From contig NC_063256.1 of NCBI RefSeq assembly GCF_019578655.1, positions 32,722,342 through 32,786,341 of the forward strand: a stretch of DNA of 64,000 bases, given 5' to 3'. Origin of the DNA: Ricinus communis (Eukaryota > Streptophyta > Magnoliopsida > Malpighiales > Euphorbiaceae). Below the pieces are notes generated by a model. The model was not told where the DNA came from and searched no databases. It saw only the letters and a program-made list of their open reading frames with translations. Shown piece by piece: positions 1 to 12,976 of the stretch. A program made the translations under genes and the position numbers. The stretch's first letter is position 1. Each line of letters starts with the position of its first letter.

Positions 1-229
1 TGGTTTATAAAACTCATCAACTCATTCTGAGTTTGAACAGGTAAGCATCCATGAACCAACATCTAAGATTTTCATGCAGTACTATCTATTTAACAAAAAA
101 AGAACCAACAGCATCTGAGGATTGGAAAATGAAAAACATAAAATAAAGGAAAATAACCGTTCTATTCTTTGTATTTCTTTTAAGAAGAAATAAGAGGGAA
201 AAAAAAAGATGTTAAAGCCATTTACATAC

Positions 230-3200
230 TGATCATATGTTGATAATGGAAGTGCTGCATATCCAATTACCACCTAAGAAAGAAAATTGAAGGAATGTCA
301 GTTCAACATTATGCTGCAGCAACCCAATAGCCAAACATCTATAACTAATGAAAGACAAACAAATTAAACAAAATTTCATTTCTGATCTGCCAGAAAAGAG
401 TACAAGTTTCATTTTCAGTTAGGGTACAAGAAACCTAAGCCAGTCAACCTCCTGTACAATACTTTGGTCAAATTCTCCTAGCAACCAAGATCCTGCTATG
501 ATCTACCCAACATCTTGTTGTCAGGGAATTCAGGTCTAACAAGGTCCAAAACAGTGACAAAGTTATTACAAGTTCTTTTGTTTGTTATGACTAAAACTTT
601 GAATTCTAATAATACAGAAGAAATTTGGTAAAAATAGATAACAAAAATAATCTCTTAAACACATCACTAACCAAACTTGAAAAGATTCTGGAAAAATTGA
701 AGGTCGGTAAATGGTATATCTACAAGATGCTGGACTATCAAAAATAGGATATGGACTACCATTTTGACTTAGTTTTCTCCACCTTTATTGTCTTGCTGTA
801 GCATTTTAAACAATATCACATAAAGAGTGAGGGAGAAAGGTCATTTGAAATGGTTAGTCTTTTCAACTTCTGAGGAGGATTATACATAATAGTTCACATT
901 TAGAAAGGTCTATCTTGTAACAAAAATAAAAATGACTAAAATAGATATCTGCAGCTTAAAGAAAACATTGAAAACCAAAAGTTAACTTTAGGCAAGTTTT
1001 TCATTTACAATTTTAAGAATTAAAACAATATATGCTTGTATTCCATATTAGATTCAGCAGCAGTGACAAAAATGTGATATCAAGTTATCAGCATGCATGA
1101 ATCAATACATGTGTGCGCAACTGTGCACTAAAAGGATTTACAAATGACCCTTACTGGCTTTGGAGCTTCCAATTTTGTTTGAAGATCAACGTGGAAGAAA
1201 GTGAACAAGAGATGATGAAAAGGTGTCCAGACAGCAGAAAGGGATAGTTTAATCTCATCATGGTAGCATGCCACTCTAGCCCCAACAGCAACCTGTGTGT
1301 GAGCCCACTTTTGGAGCGATGCTCCTGGCTCCCTTGGGTACATTGCCTGGTAACATTAGTCAACATGAAACAAGTACAACAAAATTTCGAAAGCAAATGC
1401 TTAAATATCTAAGCATATTACGCATCACCTCCAAAGGTTGTCTACGAACATCTGAGTCATCCTTTCTTAGTTCCACTCGTATGAACAAATTCCTCTTCCG
1501 ACTCAAAGTAACAGTTAAAGGATAAATATATAACCAATGAAACAGCTGCAAGAAAGGCTCATTCCGCATTGTTGTACGGAAGTCGAAAGCTTGGAACTGC
1601 ATGTCAATCAACATAGCCGCTAAGAGTTTCTTTTTTTATATATCTTTTGTTGTCAGATAAACCCCACAAGAGACGAGAAAGAAAAGAAACAAAGAAGGCT
1701 TAACCCATTAACTGAAGGGGAAAAAAAAAAGAAGAAGAAGAAGAAGAAAAGAAAAGGATAGAAGAAGAAAGTAGAGGCAAGAATCATTTATATATTAGAA
1801 AAAAAGTGTATAACAGCATTCACATAAGCAGAACCTCATTCATTAGACTGAAAACAGATTCCTTAGCTAGGTTGCTAGGAAAGCCAGAGAGGTTTTCTTT
1901 TGCTCCTTCAGCAGCTATTTTATTATGTCCACCCAGACTATCCAAAGAAAGTGTTAAGGGGGATTGAAGTAAGAAATTTATTCTATTCAATTTTCACCAT
2001 TTAAAAAAATGTGCTACTCTAGGTTGAGAACTTGTCCTCCCAAGTTGAAACCAACCCAAAGAAAATTCCCCTTTTACTCTCTTCTTTCTTTCTTTCCAAA
2101 TATAGGAATACAGTAATTTAGGATGGGTGGGGTATTCACAAACTATGTACTGTATCTAAAGATAAAATATAACAACCACAGTAGCAGTGACAACAGCATT
2201 AATCAGAAGCAGAGGCATTTGGTTTGAGAAAAAGAAAGAAAATAGTCATGTGCCACCAATAAGATACTGGCTCAAATTTAGAATGGTAGGTGCAACTTTC
2301 AATATAATCTAACCATGTAAGTAAAAGATGTGATTTGCTTAAAACCAAATTCAAGCAATAAAATTACATGAAAAGCAATGCAGTGCTTTTCCAATAATTA
2401 CAGATATTTGTAGGATCTTCAAAAATGCAATCAATTAATAATTGACAAATAAAAATAAAAACAAAAATAATGAATTAACGTTTTTGTGTAAAAATCTTCA
2501 ACACCATAGCATAGAAAGATTTAAAAGACAATTTAAGGTGCACAAGTTTTCTCCACCTTTTCTCATTTTTCGGGCCTTGAGTCTTTCTTTTCTTTCCCTC
2601 TCCCCTCCACCCCACACCCCCCCCCCCCCCTCCCCCCCCCAGCGTATAATGATGTCTTCTTATATTCTGGGCCCTAAATTCTCCTTTTATTTTTATCCTA
2701 TATAATCATGTTTTCCTGCAACCATAAGTGGGTCAAAAGTCTGGTTTAGAAATATGCTATTCATGTGAAGCATTTAGAGAGTTAACGAGGAAATTGAATG
2801 CCGGAGGGATCCTGTTGTAAACACATGATGCATTTTCTTGGCTACTTTCTGAAACGTAGATTTTAAAGAGCACATAGATCTCTATGGTGAAGAATAAAGG
2901 GAGATTGCTGCAAATTCTTCATTTTTATGCAGCAAACAATATTGATTGTAAGTTCTATGGACAGTTTTTCTTTGGGATGAAGCTTTTATATTCATTTTGG
3001 TTATCAGTAGGACACTCTTCAATGCAATTATTAATGGTTATTACTGATCCATTCTTTTATAAAAGACCAAAAAAAAAAAAGTGTTTACAACCATAATTCT
3101 AATAGTTAAAGATTTTAATACTAAAATCAACTAGCATGTTACTGAAAAGCGATATTCGCAAATGCACTTAGTTGTGCTTTTATGCATTTCGAAAGACTTT

Positions 3201-6200
3201 CATTTAAGAGGAAACCATCAAATTGGATGGAGGAAGCATCACATATGATAATCACGAACAAAATTGAAAACTAATAGCTGTGTTGAGAGTCACAACAGTA
3301 AAAGAAGGGGGCAAAGCTTACATCATCAGCACTCAGCTCAGGATTTCCATGAGCACTTGGACTATTTCCAGTACTTTCTCTCCCGTCAAAGATATTTTGC
3401 TTGGAGCTGCTAGTCTGAGGCCAGTTGGAGCCATTGCTAGGGGATTTTGTAAATGTGGAATCATTGACCCTGTCACCTGGGTCAACGGACTCATTTGTCA
3501 TGCTGCCACTTTCCGACAAGTTTTCCAAATCCGAATGGCCTGTTTGGTGTTTCTCAATTTCTAGTCTAAGAACACCTTTGACAGGTTTATGAACCTTGCG
3601 TTTAGGATCCTGCATATTTGAGGGAGGAAACAACCACCACCAAGGGTACGACAAATCAGAAGCACATTTTAAAATTTAGGTGACAAACAACTCATATGAA
3701 AAGAGAGGAAATAGAAATAAAATCAATAATAATGCTATTCAAAGCAATAAAAACATAAAAACAGAAGGGAAACATACAAACAAGATGATGCAGTAATTAC
3801 ACAATATTGTAAATTCAGATCTAGGAGTACAGTGGTCTAATACATCAGCTAAGTAATGCACGATTGCTGTTGAGCATATACTTATATGCAATAGCTCAAA
3901 TACACGCACAATGTTATGAAGCAACATTAATAAGAGCATCTGCAATATCAATAAGTAGGATATAGGCAGAACATAAAAGAGAAGCTTTAGCAGGTTAACA
4001 TTGAAAAGGAGAAGAGTATCTTGTAAACCATACTTTCTAAAAGAAAGGTTGCCGCCATATTATTAATTATTTTGGATAAAGAAAAGATAGTCTATTTTTA
4101 AAGAAAGGAAGGAAAATGCACCATGAGAATAAGGAATCCTTCTGTAAGACTCAAAATGACCCAACTTATCAACAATCAAGCAAAATGCAGCTTGTAACAA
4201 AAAATAATAAATAATGTTCAATAGATTCAGCCACAACTGTTAAAATGACAAGATATGTGAACACCAGAGATTTGCATCAACTGTAACTGGAATGTTTTAC
4301 ATGGTAGATGAACCATCAGAAATTCCATGCATAATCAAACACTAGAAGTAATCCTTTCAAGATCTGTGCATGTAAGCAGACTCTCCAATTATGCTGACTC
4401 GCAATCTGATTTTTAATCCATTTTCTGTTATAACTTACGGGGCTGCATCAAGAGGCTACCAAGAAAAACAACATTGACAGGTTGGGGGAACACTGGAAAT
4501 GAAGTGTCTTTGACTCCAAACAGCAATTAGAAGGAAGAAAATTCAAGAATCTGGAAGAAGGACATAACTAACAGAAAAGAGAACAATTTGTACCAAACGA
4601 CAGAGAGAAAACTCATAAATAATTAGCGAACTATTAAAAGAATGCATAAAGATACTAAAAGCAGATCCTAGTATAAAACCTGAAGAGAGTCCTCTGTATA
4701 GCTTTCTTTAACTTTATTTAAGGTTGATATTTCAACAACAACTGAGCTTCCACTTGAATAACTCAACTTCCCGTCCAGTGTAATATTTGTTATAGGCTCA
4801 AATACACCCTCGTGAGAACTGGAGCCAGATACACTTGGAGCAAGTGGGCTGCTTGGTGAGGTAGGTCCTCCAGAAGTTGCACCAACACTGTTATCAAATA
4901 ATGGAACTATAGCCCAGGCAAACGACTGTCTGTAAGGCATAATCCGAGACCAGACCTGCAATTTCTGCTTCTCTCTCTCACTCAAATGTACCTGCTCAGG
5001 CAGACAGATGGAAGGCGAGCATTAGACAGGAGCAATTTTATTCTGAAAGCTACTTTGATAAATGCAAGTAATTCGCAGAAGTTATAGTTCATCAGATTTC
5101 AAGATAAGCACAATACCAATTCCAAATAACTCAAATCTATCCAAATAATTAGTCATTTAAAGCCATTTTCTTGTTGAGCCCTATTAATTTAGCTATTGAT
5201 TTATTCAGGTTACTGAGCTCAACCATAATGTCCATTAAAGCTTTGTACCCTCATTTAAACCAAATAAATTCTAGTCAAGGTGAGACCCCTGAGAAATAAT
5301 ATGATGGGTTAGTTCAAGTAGTAAATTAGGACTATTTTGCTCATTACTACTACAGCTTTTCTTTTATTTATTCTATTTTTATCATTTTCAACTTGTGGGG
5401 GCTTAGAAATTGAGATCCAATCTTTACAGTAGCACAATCCATGAAGTAACATGCCTTGTAGGAAACCAGCTGGATATAAATAAGCATAAAAGTCATAAGA
5501 GAAGTAATGCGGTCATTTCTTAAATCTTTCTTTTTCTTCTTTTCATATCATAAGCTGTTTCACTATAGAAAAAAACAAACTAAATTGATGACATTATTTT
5601 ACATCTGATTAAATATCATCCTTAACAACCGCTTGAGACAATCGCCCATCATAAGAATCCCGGAAACCCAAAATTCAGCTACAGGAAAATATAAAGGAGA
5701 CTGATGAAAAGAGGAAAGTATATAAGCAAACTACTAACAGATGACCAACAAGCAAACGGAAGTACAAACTTTGGAACATGAATCAATGTATAACTACGAA
5801 AGGAAGAATATACATATATATTATTATATAATCTACAAATGTAGGGACTAATTCCAACGTACAGGTTCTTTACGTGAATAAACAGAGGGAGTAACTCCGC
5901 CTTCTTCTGTAGCAGGCTTCTCTAGCTGAATCAGAAGGCAAATTGACGCTGACGGGGCATCTAAATAGAAAATTACATGAGGTTCATGCGAAATTCTCGC
6001 CTGCCAATATGGAGAAAACAAGAACTCAAACAACAAAGCAACATAAAACTAGTCTAAATACTCTAGAAATGGATAATTACCATAATAATAATAATAACAA
6101 CAATCAATAACAAGAATATTTAATATGTGGTTCAATTTCAAGTAAGGTTCTAATATTTAGAACTGTCACAACTTAAAAATTTGAATTCAAACCCTGACAA

Positions 6201-9200
6201 TTCTTTTTTCTTTTCTTTTTTGTTTTTTGTGGATCAAATTTCAACCAATTTCTCTATGAGATCTGTAAATAAGGTGTTAAGAGAAAACATCAAGCAGAAT
6301 AAGTTTCACCTTTGAACTTCTCAAATGATTATTATTATTACAGGAATTAGAACTAGAAGATTTAGCTTTGTTTAGAGACATAAACTATTCTTAAAGCCTC
6401 ACCTAACAGCTTAAGCTTTTGGATGGAATAGTTCTTCTAAATAGTACCAGCGTTGAAGATGGCCCAATGGTCTGATAATCTTGGGCTCGTGATTAAGGAC
6501 CTAGAGTTTGGGCTAATAGAAGAGTCTAGACCCGTTTGTTGACCTAGGGCCTCAAAGAATAAGCCTATGTGTATTTGTGATGGGCCTCTAAGAGTAGGCC
6601 CATCTTCGACAGGTGACAACTAGTCCAAGCCCAGTAACATTAAAGGGGAGTGTTGAAGAATATAATCGCATATAGGAGAAGTATAACAATATGAAGTGGA
6701 TAAATATAGAGTAGAATGAGTGTTAGCACAAAGCAATTGGTTTTGCGCAATGTGAGGTTCCAACCCCACTTATATTGCCACTGATATCATTTACCCCCAA
6801 CACTTTCAATGCCCATGGAATTTCTACATGTATCAGAGCCTCTATGATCAAAAGATTTAAAGTTTGATCCTTAGCAACCCCTATATTATTAAATAAATAT
6901 TTCAAGACAAGCGGGCATGTGTTTTTCACGCTTCAAGCCTAATGGTCATTCTCCTATGGGAGTATGTTAGAGATATAAAACTATTCTTAAAACATCACTT
7001 GACAGTTGAACTTTTAGATGGAATGGTTCTTTGACAAGCTTCAACTTCAAAACTCCTCTCCAAATACCCACGAATCTCATATTTTTCATGTAAGCCACAA
7101 TCACTTACCATTATAAGATCCTAAGCCATGTGATACAAAAAGTAGAATAGACAAGATTACAAATACAAATTCTAGCTGTGATTAAATTGATATGCTTACA
7201 GCATTAAGACCTTAACTAAAAATAACATCTCGTACAATAGGCCTTTTGAAGTAATTATCCCCATAAAGTTCTAAATTGGTTTGATAGCTTACATCTTGCG
7301 TGTCTGTTGGCACCACAGAAAAATAAAAGTCTTCTGATAGCTTTTCTCTTCTCTCCTTATTATATATGCAAATAGTACCATAGAATGGCTCTGAGATAGA
7401 GAACACTAAGTCAAAAATCAAATGTCGTTGAAAAAATTTTAAAAAAAAATGAAAAGAAAAGGAAAGCAACCATTACAAAACTAAGACTCTGATATTCTTT
7501 ATCTAATATTTAACAATGAAAAACGTGTAACAATATAGAACCATATACATTGAAAATTTGCTTGTCTACAAGTTTTTGGTTGGACTCTACTGTTGAAACT
7601 TGTGTTGTCAATTTAGCATAAGACAAGATCATGTTCAACAGTTATGTCTCTTCTTTTTAATCTCCAATGCAACTTTAACAAAAAATATGTTCAAGGGAAA
7701 ATGATTTGGCGGACATGATTTTTTTTACACAATTAAATACTAGAAAAACTATTGATTTTTGTTGTTGAAATCCAACAGTAGTTGTAAATTTGACACAAAG
7801 TTTCAAACGAAGAAAATCGTCAATCAGGCAGCTTCATAACACGAAATGATCACTCACCAACAAGTCCTGCTTGAAATGAAAGCGACAGCACTTTCACAGA
7901 AATCTTCAATCCCCTGAGCCACTCCATGCCCAATAAAAAGAAAGTAAGAAACCATACAGAAAATAAGGATTTATTTTTGAAAAGAAAGAAAATTAAAATG
8001 CTGATATCCAATCACCTGCCAAACGGCGCCATTGCAGTTTCTGGGATTCTCTGACCAAATATCATTGACCTCTCATTTTCCCAGTCGAAAGCTGGTTCAT
8101 ATGCAGGGAGAGGAGAATGACCAAAATGCTGCAAGCACATCATAATGATAAATGGAAAAGGGAGCAAAATACTAAAATTGCAATGTTGAGAGAAAACTAG
8201 CATGGTGACATTTAATTGAACTCAAAAAGTTCATAAACAGAATAAACACATGATGATGTTAGATTAAAGATCTCAAAAAGACAAGGAAAACAAAAAAGAA
8301 AAAGGAGACTACTAGTACAACCTTCGAAACATGTGGCTGTGACAAGTCATCTACAAATTGCCTTCCAGAAGTGCTTGGGATGTCATCAAAAGTAATATCT
8401 TCAGCCTTAGCTTGTCTTGAATTGGCAAGTTGCATTTCTGCAGAAACATCAAAGTGATGTCATAAACATCGAGTGTCTAAATACAGAGCGTGTGGTTGAT
8501 GTTAACATGGTCAAGTCATTGTAGTTAAATGTACCATAAGAATAAATAGTAATTTCATAGGAGTATTTCTCACAATATCCAGAATTGAAGAACAATGCTG
8601 CCTATATGTTAATCTTTAATAGCACGTAAAACTTTCCTTTGAACACTAATTCAAAACAAGTTATTCACTAACCTTATTTTTGGAATGAGAGAAAATAAGG
8701 GGGGACTGAAAATAAAAGGAAAATATGGAGGAAAGTCGATTACTTTGGTTTGAATAGAAGGAGAAAATATTGGGAAAAACATGGTAACTTGCTATTTTCT
8801 CTCCAGAATCAGTAGAAAATAGAGAGAGCAGGGAGGAAGTTTTATTCTTCATCAAATAATTAAGGTTTTGCCCTTAAAAACTTTATTAGTAGCTTTTGTC
8901 TTTTCATGTTTTATCCCCTGAGCATTTCTATTTCTGTTTCAGCCTAAAATTGTAATATTCTTACTTGGGCATTGTACTTATTTTAAAGTTTGAAAGTACA
9001 CAAAATTCACTTTTGTTCTCATCTGATGTGGTTTCAAACAATTAGAGAGTTTCTCCTTGCATAGATTCAAGATAAACACAACTTCACTTATAAAGGTGAC
9101 AAAAATATAAATGAAGAAAGTTTCTTTATTTTCTTTCCTCCCAAGCAATTATCCAAGCATATGATCAATACAGCACATAACATTTATTTAGACCTTACCA

Positions 9201-10266
9201 GTCTCAATATCAGTATCAGGCCCTTCAAAAATCTGGTTTTGGAAAGATACTGATGCAATGCTTTCGAAGTGACCATACTTGGTTTCATCCTTTACCCAAT
9301 CTGTTCTATAGCATTGAACAAGTTCATTAAGATGAGGCCACTGATCCAGATTTTCATCAAGCTGCAGAAGAATAATAAATTGTAATATTAAAACCCATTC
9401 TATTCCCAATTGAGCAATTAATCCTTTCATGTTAATAATAATTCCATTGAACAACTGCCTATAGCATCAGCACTGGAACATGTAATGTTGAAGTTGGCAA
9501 GTTAATTAAGGTAAAGAAGATGATATTATTTCAAATACAATATGCTTAGTCTTTCCATGCAGCAATGCTAAGCTTGCCCTACTTATAACGTCATGTGAAT
9601 AATATTTCATACGGCCACGAGAGACATATCAAACAGTAAGCCGTAACTAGTAAGAGAGACAATGTACTTTAACAGCTAAAATGGAGTCACTGCTGATCAT
9701 AAAGCAATAATTTTTGCACGCTTTGACACTTTCCCTTACCTCAGAAATGCTATAAGCAAATAAATAAGGGAAAGGGGAAGGCACTGTCAAGGTTTGAACT
9801 ACAAAGGCAACTACTAAAACATGAGAAGCGCATTCATTATAGTTTAAATTAACCAAAGGGCTTCTCTGAAGGCTTTTTTCAGTGTCTTACAGAAAAGGAT
9901 AGACAAGAGTTGTATTTCTTCACAATAGGATATTTATGGCAAGTATTAGTTCATAAGAGATTCTGTCTCCAACTTGTGGTACTTCATAACGGGAATGCAT
10001 GGCAACCGCATAAGAGGCAATACAAATTGAGGCTTTAAACACACAAGAAAAGTATCACATTACATTATCTTGTTCAACTTCGAATGTTGATTTAGTTAAT
10101 AAACTGACTAGAAATGATATTTTAAAAAATAATTAAAGAAAACTATATAGTAGTAGCACGCTAGTAAAGAAAGACTTACCAAGGGGTCCAGCTTGAGACT
10201 AGCAAGTGACTGACGAGGTATTCTACGGAAACGCTGCCCCCCACTGCTACTGCCACTATTCTCCAT
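230..10266 (-). CDS. SPK1: SPIKE1-like DOCK-family guanine nucleotide exchange factor, N-terminal part (5' exons; gene continues past left edge)
   Basis: Twelve coding exons could be placed by GT-AG sites and phase: 10180-10266, 9199-9361, 8322-8437, 8016-8128, 7858-7913, 7293-7390, 5863-6000, 4680-4991, 3322-3609, 1429-1596, 1155-1346, 230-273. Together they give 591 codons plus two bases in one open frame from an ATG at 10264-10266. The peptide matches plant SPIKE1 through characteristic stretches such as LLDENLDQWPHLNELVQCY, PAYEPAFDWENERSMIFGQR, REKQKLQVWSRIMPY and DPKRKVHKPVKGVLRLEIEK. The DHR1/C2-like lipid-binding domain begins near residue 458 (exon 1429-1596); the catalytic DHR2 domain would lie beyond the window, since SPK1 proteins are about 1,800 aa. 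Known role of the family: activates ROP/RAC GTPases upstream of the SCAR/WAVE-ARP2/3 actin pathway, affecting cell shape. No stop or frameshift was seen. The intron after 230 runs to the window edge. Confidence 0.95.
1732..1765. repeat. GAA-type microsatellite in SPK1 intron
   Basis: A run of GAAGAA units with flanking purine-rich sequence lies in the intron between the exons at 1429-1596 and 3322-3609. Simple repeat only. Confidence 0.7.
2590..2640. repeat. C-rich homopolymer-like tract in SPK1 intron
   Basis: An almost pure C tract interrupted by single A and T bases, in the same large SPK1 intron. It is conspicuous in otherwise AT-rich DNA and its exact length may be a sequencing estimate. 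Confidence 0.7.
6371..7036. mobile_element. Small dispersed element with ~65-bp direct terminal repeats (TRIM- or SINE-like) in an SPK1 intron
   Basis: The segment 6371-6437 recurs in diverged form at 6965-7036; both include AACTATTCTTAAA and end in GATGGAATRGTTCTT. Between them lie GC-richer sequence, a PBS-like TGTATCAGAGCC at about 6835, and a possible pol III B-box-like GGTTCCAACCC at about 6755. No ORF is supported. The arrangement suggests a terminal-repeat retrotransposon in miniature or a compound tRNA-derived repeat; the class is uncertain. Confidence 0.45.
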
Positions 10267-10740
10267 CTATGAAAAAGCCAAAGCTACTAACTTTCACACA
10301 CATATGAAATTTACTAAAGTTCAACGAATCTACTTGTACCAGAGTAAAAGCAAAATGTACAAATAACAAAAAGAAAATGCCTTGTACAAGGACATCTCTT
10401 GTAGATCTGAAAAATTCTCAACAGATTTGATTCATGGAGATGAAAAGGAATGATTATTGTAACTAAATAAACAGTAACTGAGAAGTAAAGAATACATTAA
10501 TAGCAAATGTCACAAGGAAAATACATAGCCGTACAACATCTAAAACAAGAAATGTATATAGAAAAGAGAAAGACCGAGTACAATGGAGATGGTGGCAGTG
10601 AAAGCTAAGAAGAAGGGTCAGAATGGGAGAGAAATCGCCGTTAGTAGGCGGTGGAGCAGCTGCCGCTGGTGCTGCTGCTGTACGGTGTCGTCGTTGCTGT
10701 TGATAAATCAACGGTGGAGATCTGAATGTTTAAGAGTTTA
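10267..10740 (-). promoter_or_regulatory. SPK1 5' leader and proximal promoter region
   Basis: Non-coding sequence directly upstream of the SPK1 ATG on the minus strand. It contains a GC-richer patch at about 10,615-10,700 with runs of CTG/GTC-type triplets, unlike the AT-rich DNA beyond 10,740, which is typical of a transcribed 5' leader. A leader intron is possible but I could not fix its borders. No confident TATA box was picked. Confidence 0.4.
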
Positions 10741-12976
10741 GTGGGTGATGGACTGATGTGTTAGGTTTAGATTCTATCGGGCTTTAGATCCATGGGCCAA
10801 AGCATGTAATGTATTGGTCCATATTTCTTCTTCTTTTTTATTACTTTTCATATTATTTTAATAGAAAAGTAATGATAGAATTCATTATGAGAAATTTGCG
10901 AAATTCTACTAAAATTAAATATAAGAAAGATAATTCTTAAAACTTCTTAGTTTTATATTTTTTAAATATTATTCTAAGTTTAAAAAAATAATATTTAAAA
11001 TTATGCATTTAAATTAAAATTCTTAATTGATTAGTCTTTTCTAATAATAAATATTATTATTTAAAAATTATTTTTCTTATTCTTTTATAATAAATTTTAA
11101 ATTTTTATATCAGTTGTGATTTTTAATAAATATCCAGTAACTTTTTAAAAAATTTAAAATGTAAGCTATTTTACTTTATTATTAAATTTCTATATAATTT
11201 TTTAATATGAAAAATAATAAATTTCAAATATAAAAAATAAATTTTAAAACCCACTTATTAAGAACAATAAACTTTAAGTTTTTATGAATTATAAAGCTTG
11301 AGAATTATAAGCTTCAAAATTTAAAATTTTCAAGAATTTAAAGTTTTATGAAAAGAACATATCCTTAACAAAAATCGAAAGTACAACTAAGAAAATGTCA
11401 ATTAGAGGCTCAATTAGATGGGATTTTTCTTAGTTTAGAATTTTGAAAAAACTATTTTCCATCCTAGGGCTTCCAATACGGTACATATATGTACCAGTAT
11501 ATTAAGAGGTAAACCGGTCACCAGCATGTATATTATTTATCTATTTTTACAATTTAATTTATGTGTATTTTGCCTGATATGAAAAAAAAAAAATTAGAAT
11601 TTTGTGGGATCTCCTTTTATTTAAAAGAAAAAACTATATGGAAAGGTGAAGAAAAGAAGAAGAAAAATGGGAGAAAAAAATAGAAAGTGGATAGAAGGAA
11701 AGGAAGGACACTATAATAAGTGGAAGAAAATGCTAAGAAATGGATGGAAAACGAACATATTTACTTTCATTATTTTATACTATAATTATTTTTAGAAAGA
11801 TAAAAGTAATATTAATAACTATAAAAATTAAATATAAATATAAGTATAGTAATAAAAAAATATTGATATAAAGAATGTCTCGTATTTATAAATAAATATG
11901 AAGTTATGATACTTATAAAAAATGAAAGTATGTGTATTTTATACACATGTTAACATTATAGGTCCACATGCTTGAATATTATATGTCAACTTCAACGTGA
12001 ACGAACTATGAAATTTAAAAAAATGGATAGTTATTTATTGAATAAGAAAAATTAAGAATTTATTTTGAATTTATTGTAAAGATTATAAAAATATGAGATA
12101 TCATGTCTAAGTTGAGATGTGAAAGGATCTTATTCCATATTGTATTAACCAAAAAGTTATGGCTAAATAAGAATAATGAATTGAGATTCTCTTATGTTCA
12201 ACTTCAATATCACCTATCATATTTGTTGTGTTATATAATGCCCTCAATATTTTTAGTTTTTAAATTTGGATAATAAATCTCAATCATTGATTTTAAATTT
12301 AATGCTTAAGATTATAGGAATATGAGATATTACTTGTAAGTTGAAACATGAGAGGATCTTAATCCATATTATATTAATTAAGAAATCATGGTTGAATAAG
12401 AATCATAAATGGAGATTTTCTCATATTCAACTTCAATTAAAATATTTATTAGAAATATTTATTGAAATAATGATTGCGATTATACAACACAAAAAAAGAA
12501 ATTAATAATTATTAAATTAGTATTTTATACTAATTTTAAATATTAAAAGATATATTAGAAAGATAATATTTTTCACAAAAGAAATTTTGCACGATAAACT
12601 TCACAAATTAATTTTAATAATTATATTTCATACTAGTTTGAATTAGATAGAATAACTACCATCTCAAGTATTAGCCTCTTCTTTTCCTTTGTAGTTATTT
12701 CCGGGAAAGAGTTCATTTCCCCTAAATACAATTCTCTCATAATAAAATCCTAAAACATTAGCTTTTCTTAAAATGATAATAATAATAATAATAATAATAA
12801 TTAGCTCACTTTATTTTCATTATTATTATTCTTTAACCCTGAACCCTAACAAAAGCCCTTTCTCTATAAACCCAAAAATAAAATATACATTTATAAATCG
12901 TTTACCTCTCTATATTCTCTCATAGAAACCGCATGAGTCTGCTTCTTCCTTCTTCTTTGTCTTCTTCTTCTTCATC
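10741..12976. other. AT-rich intergenic region between SPK1 and the F-box gene
   Basis: No coding sequence is supported. It holds poly-A/T runs, a purine-rich stretch (about 11,640-11,720), the duplicated segment listed separately, an AAT-type microsatellite at about 12,777-12,800, and a pyrimidine-rich leader-like stretch just before 12,977. The two divergent genes would share this region for their promoters. Confidence 0.6.
12060..12440. repeat. Diverged tandem duplication, unit about 226 bp
   Basis: The sequence from about 12,060 (AAGATTATAAAAATATGAGATAT...) recurs from about 12,287 in diverged form, including the shared blocks GAGGATCTTA/GAAAGGATCTTATTCCATAT and TATTCAACTTCAAT. No coding capacity. 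Confidence 0.6.

Noticed and set aside
2442..2705. Plus-strand ORF of 87 codons
   Set aside because: Runs through the C-rich tract in an SPK1 intron; composition artefact.
3280..3564. Plus-strand ORF of 94 codons
   Set aside because: Antisense shadow of the SPK1 exon 3322-3609.
6723..6770. tRNA gene from A-box/B-box-like sequence
   Set aside because: No cloverleaf with a proper acceptor and anticodon stem could be drawn; kept only as part of the dispersed repeat.
10463..10711. Minus-strand ORF of 82 codons upstream of SPK1
   Set aside because: Lies in the SPK1 leader, low complexity (Ala/Pro/Thr then hydrophobic), no family match; likely leader sequence.
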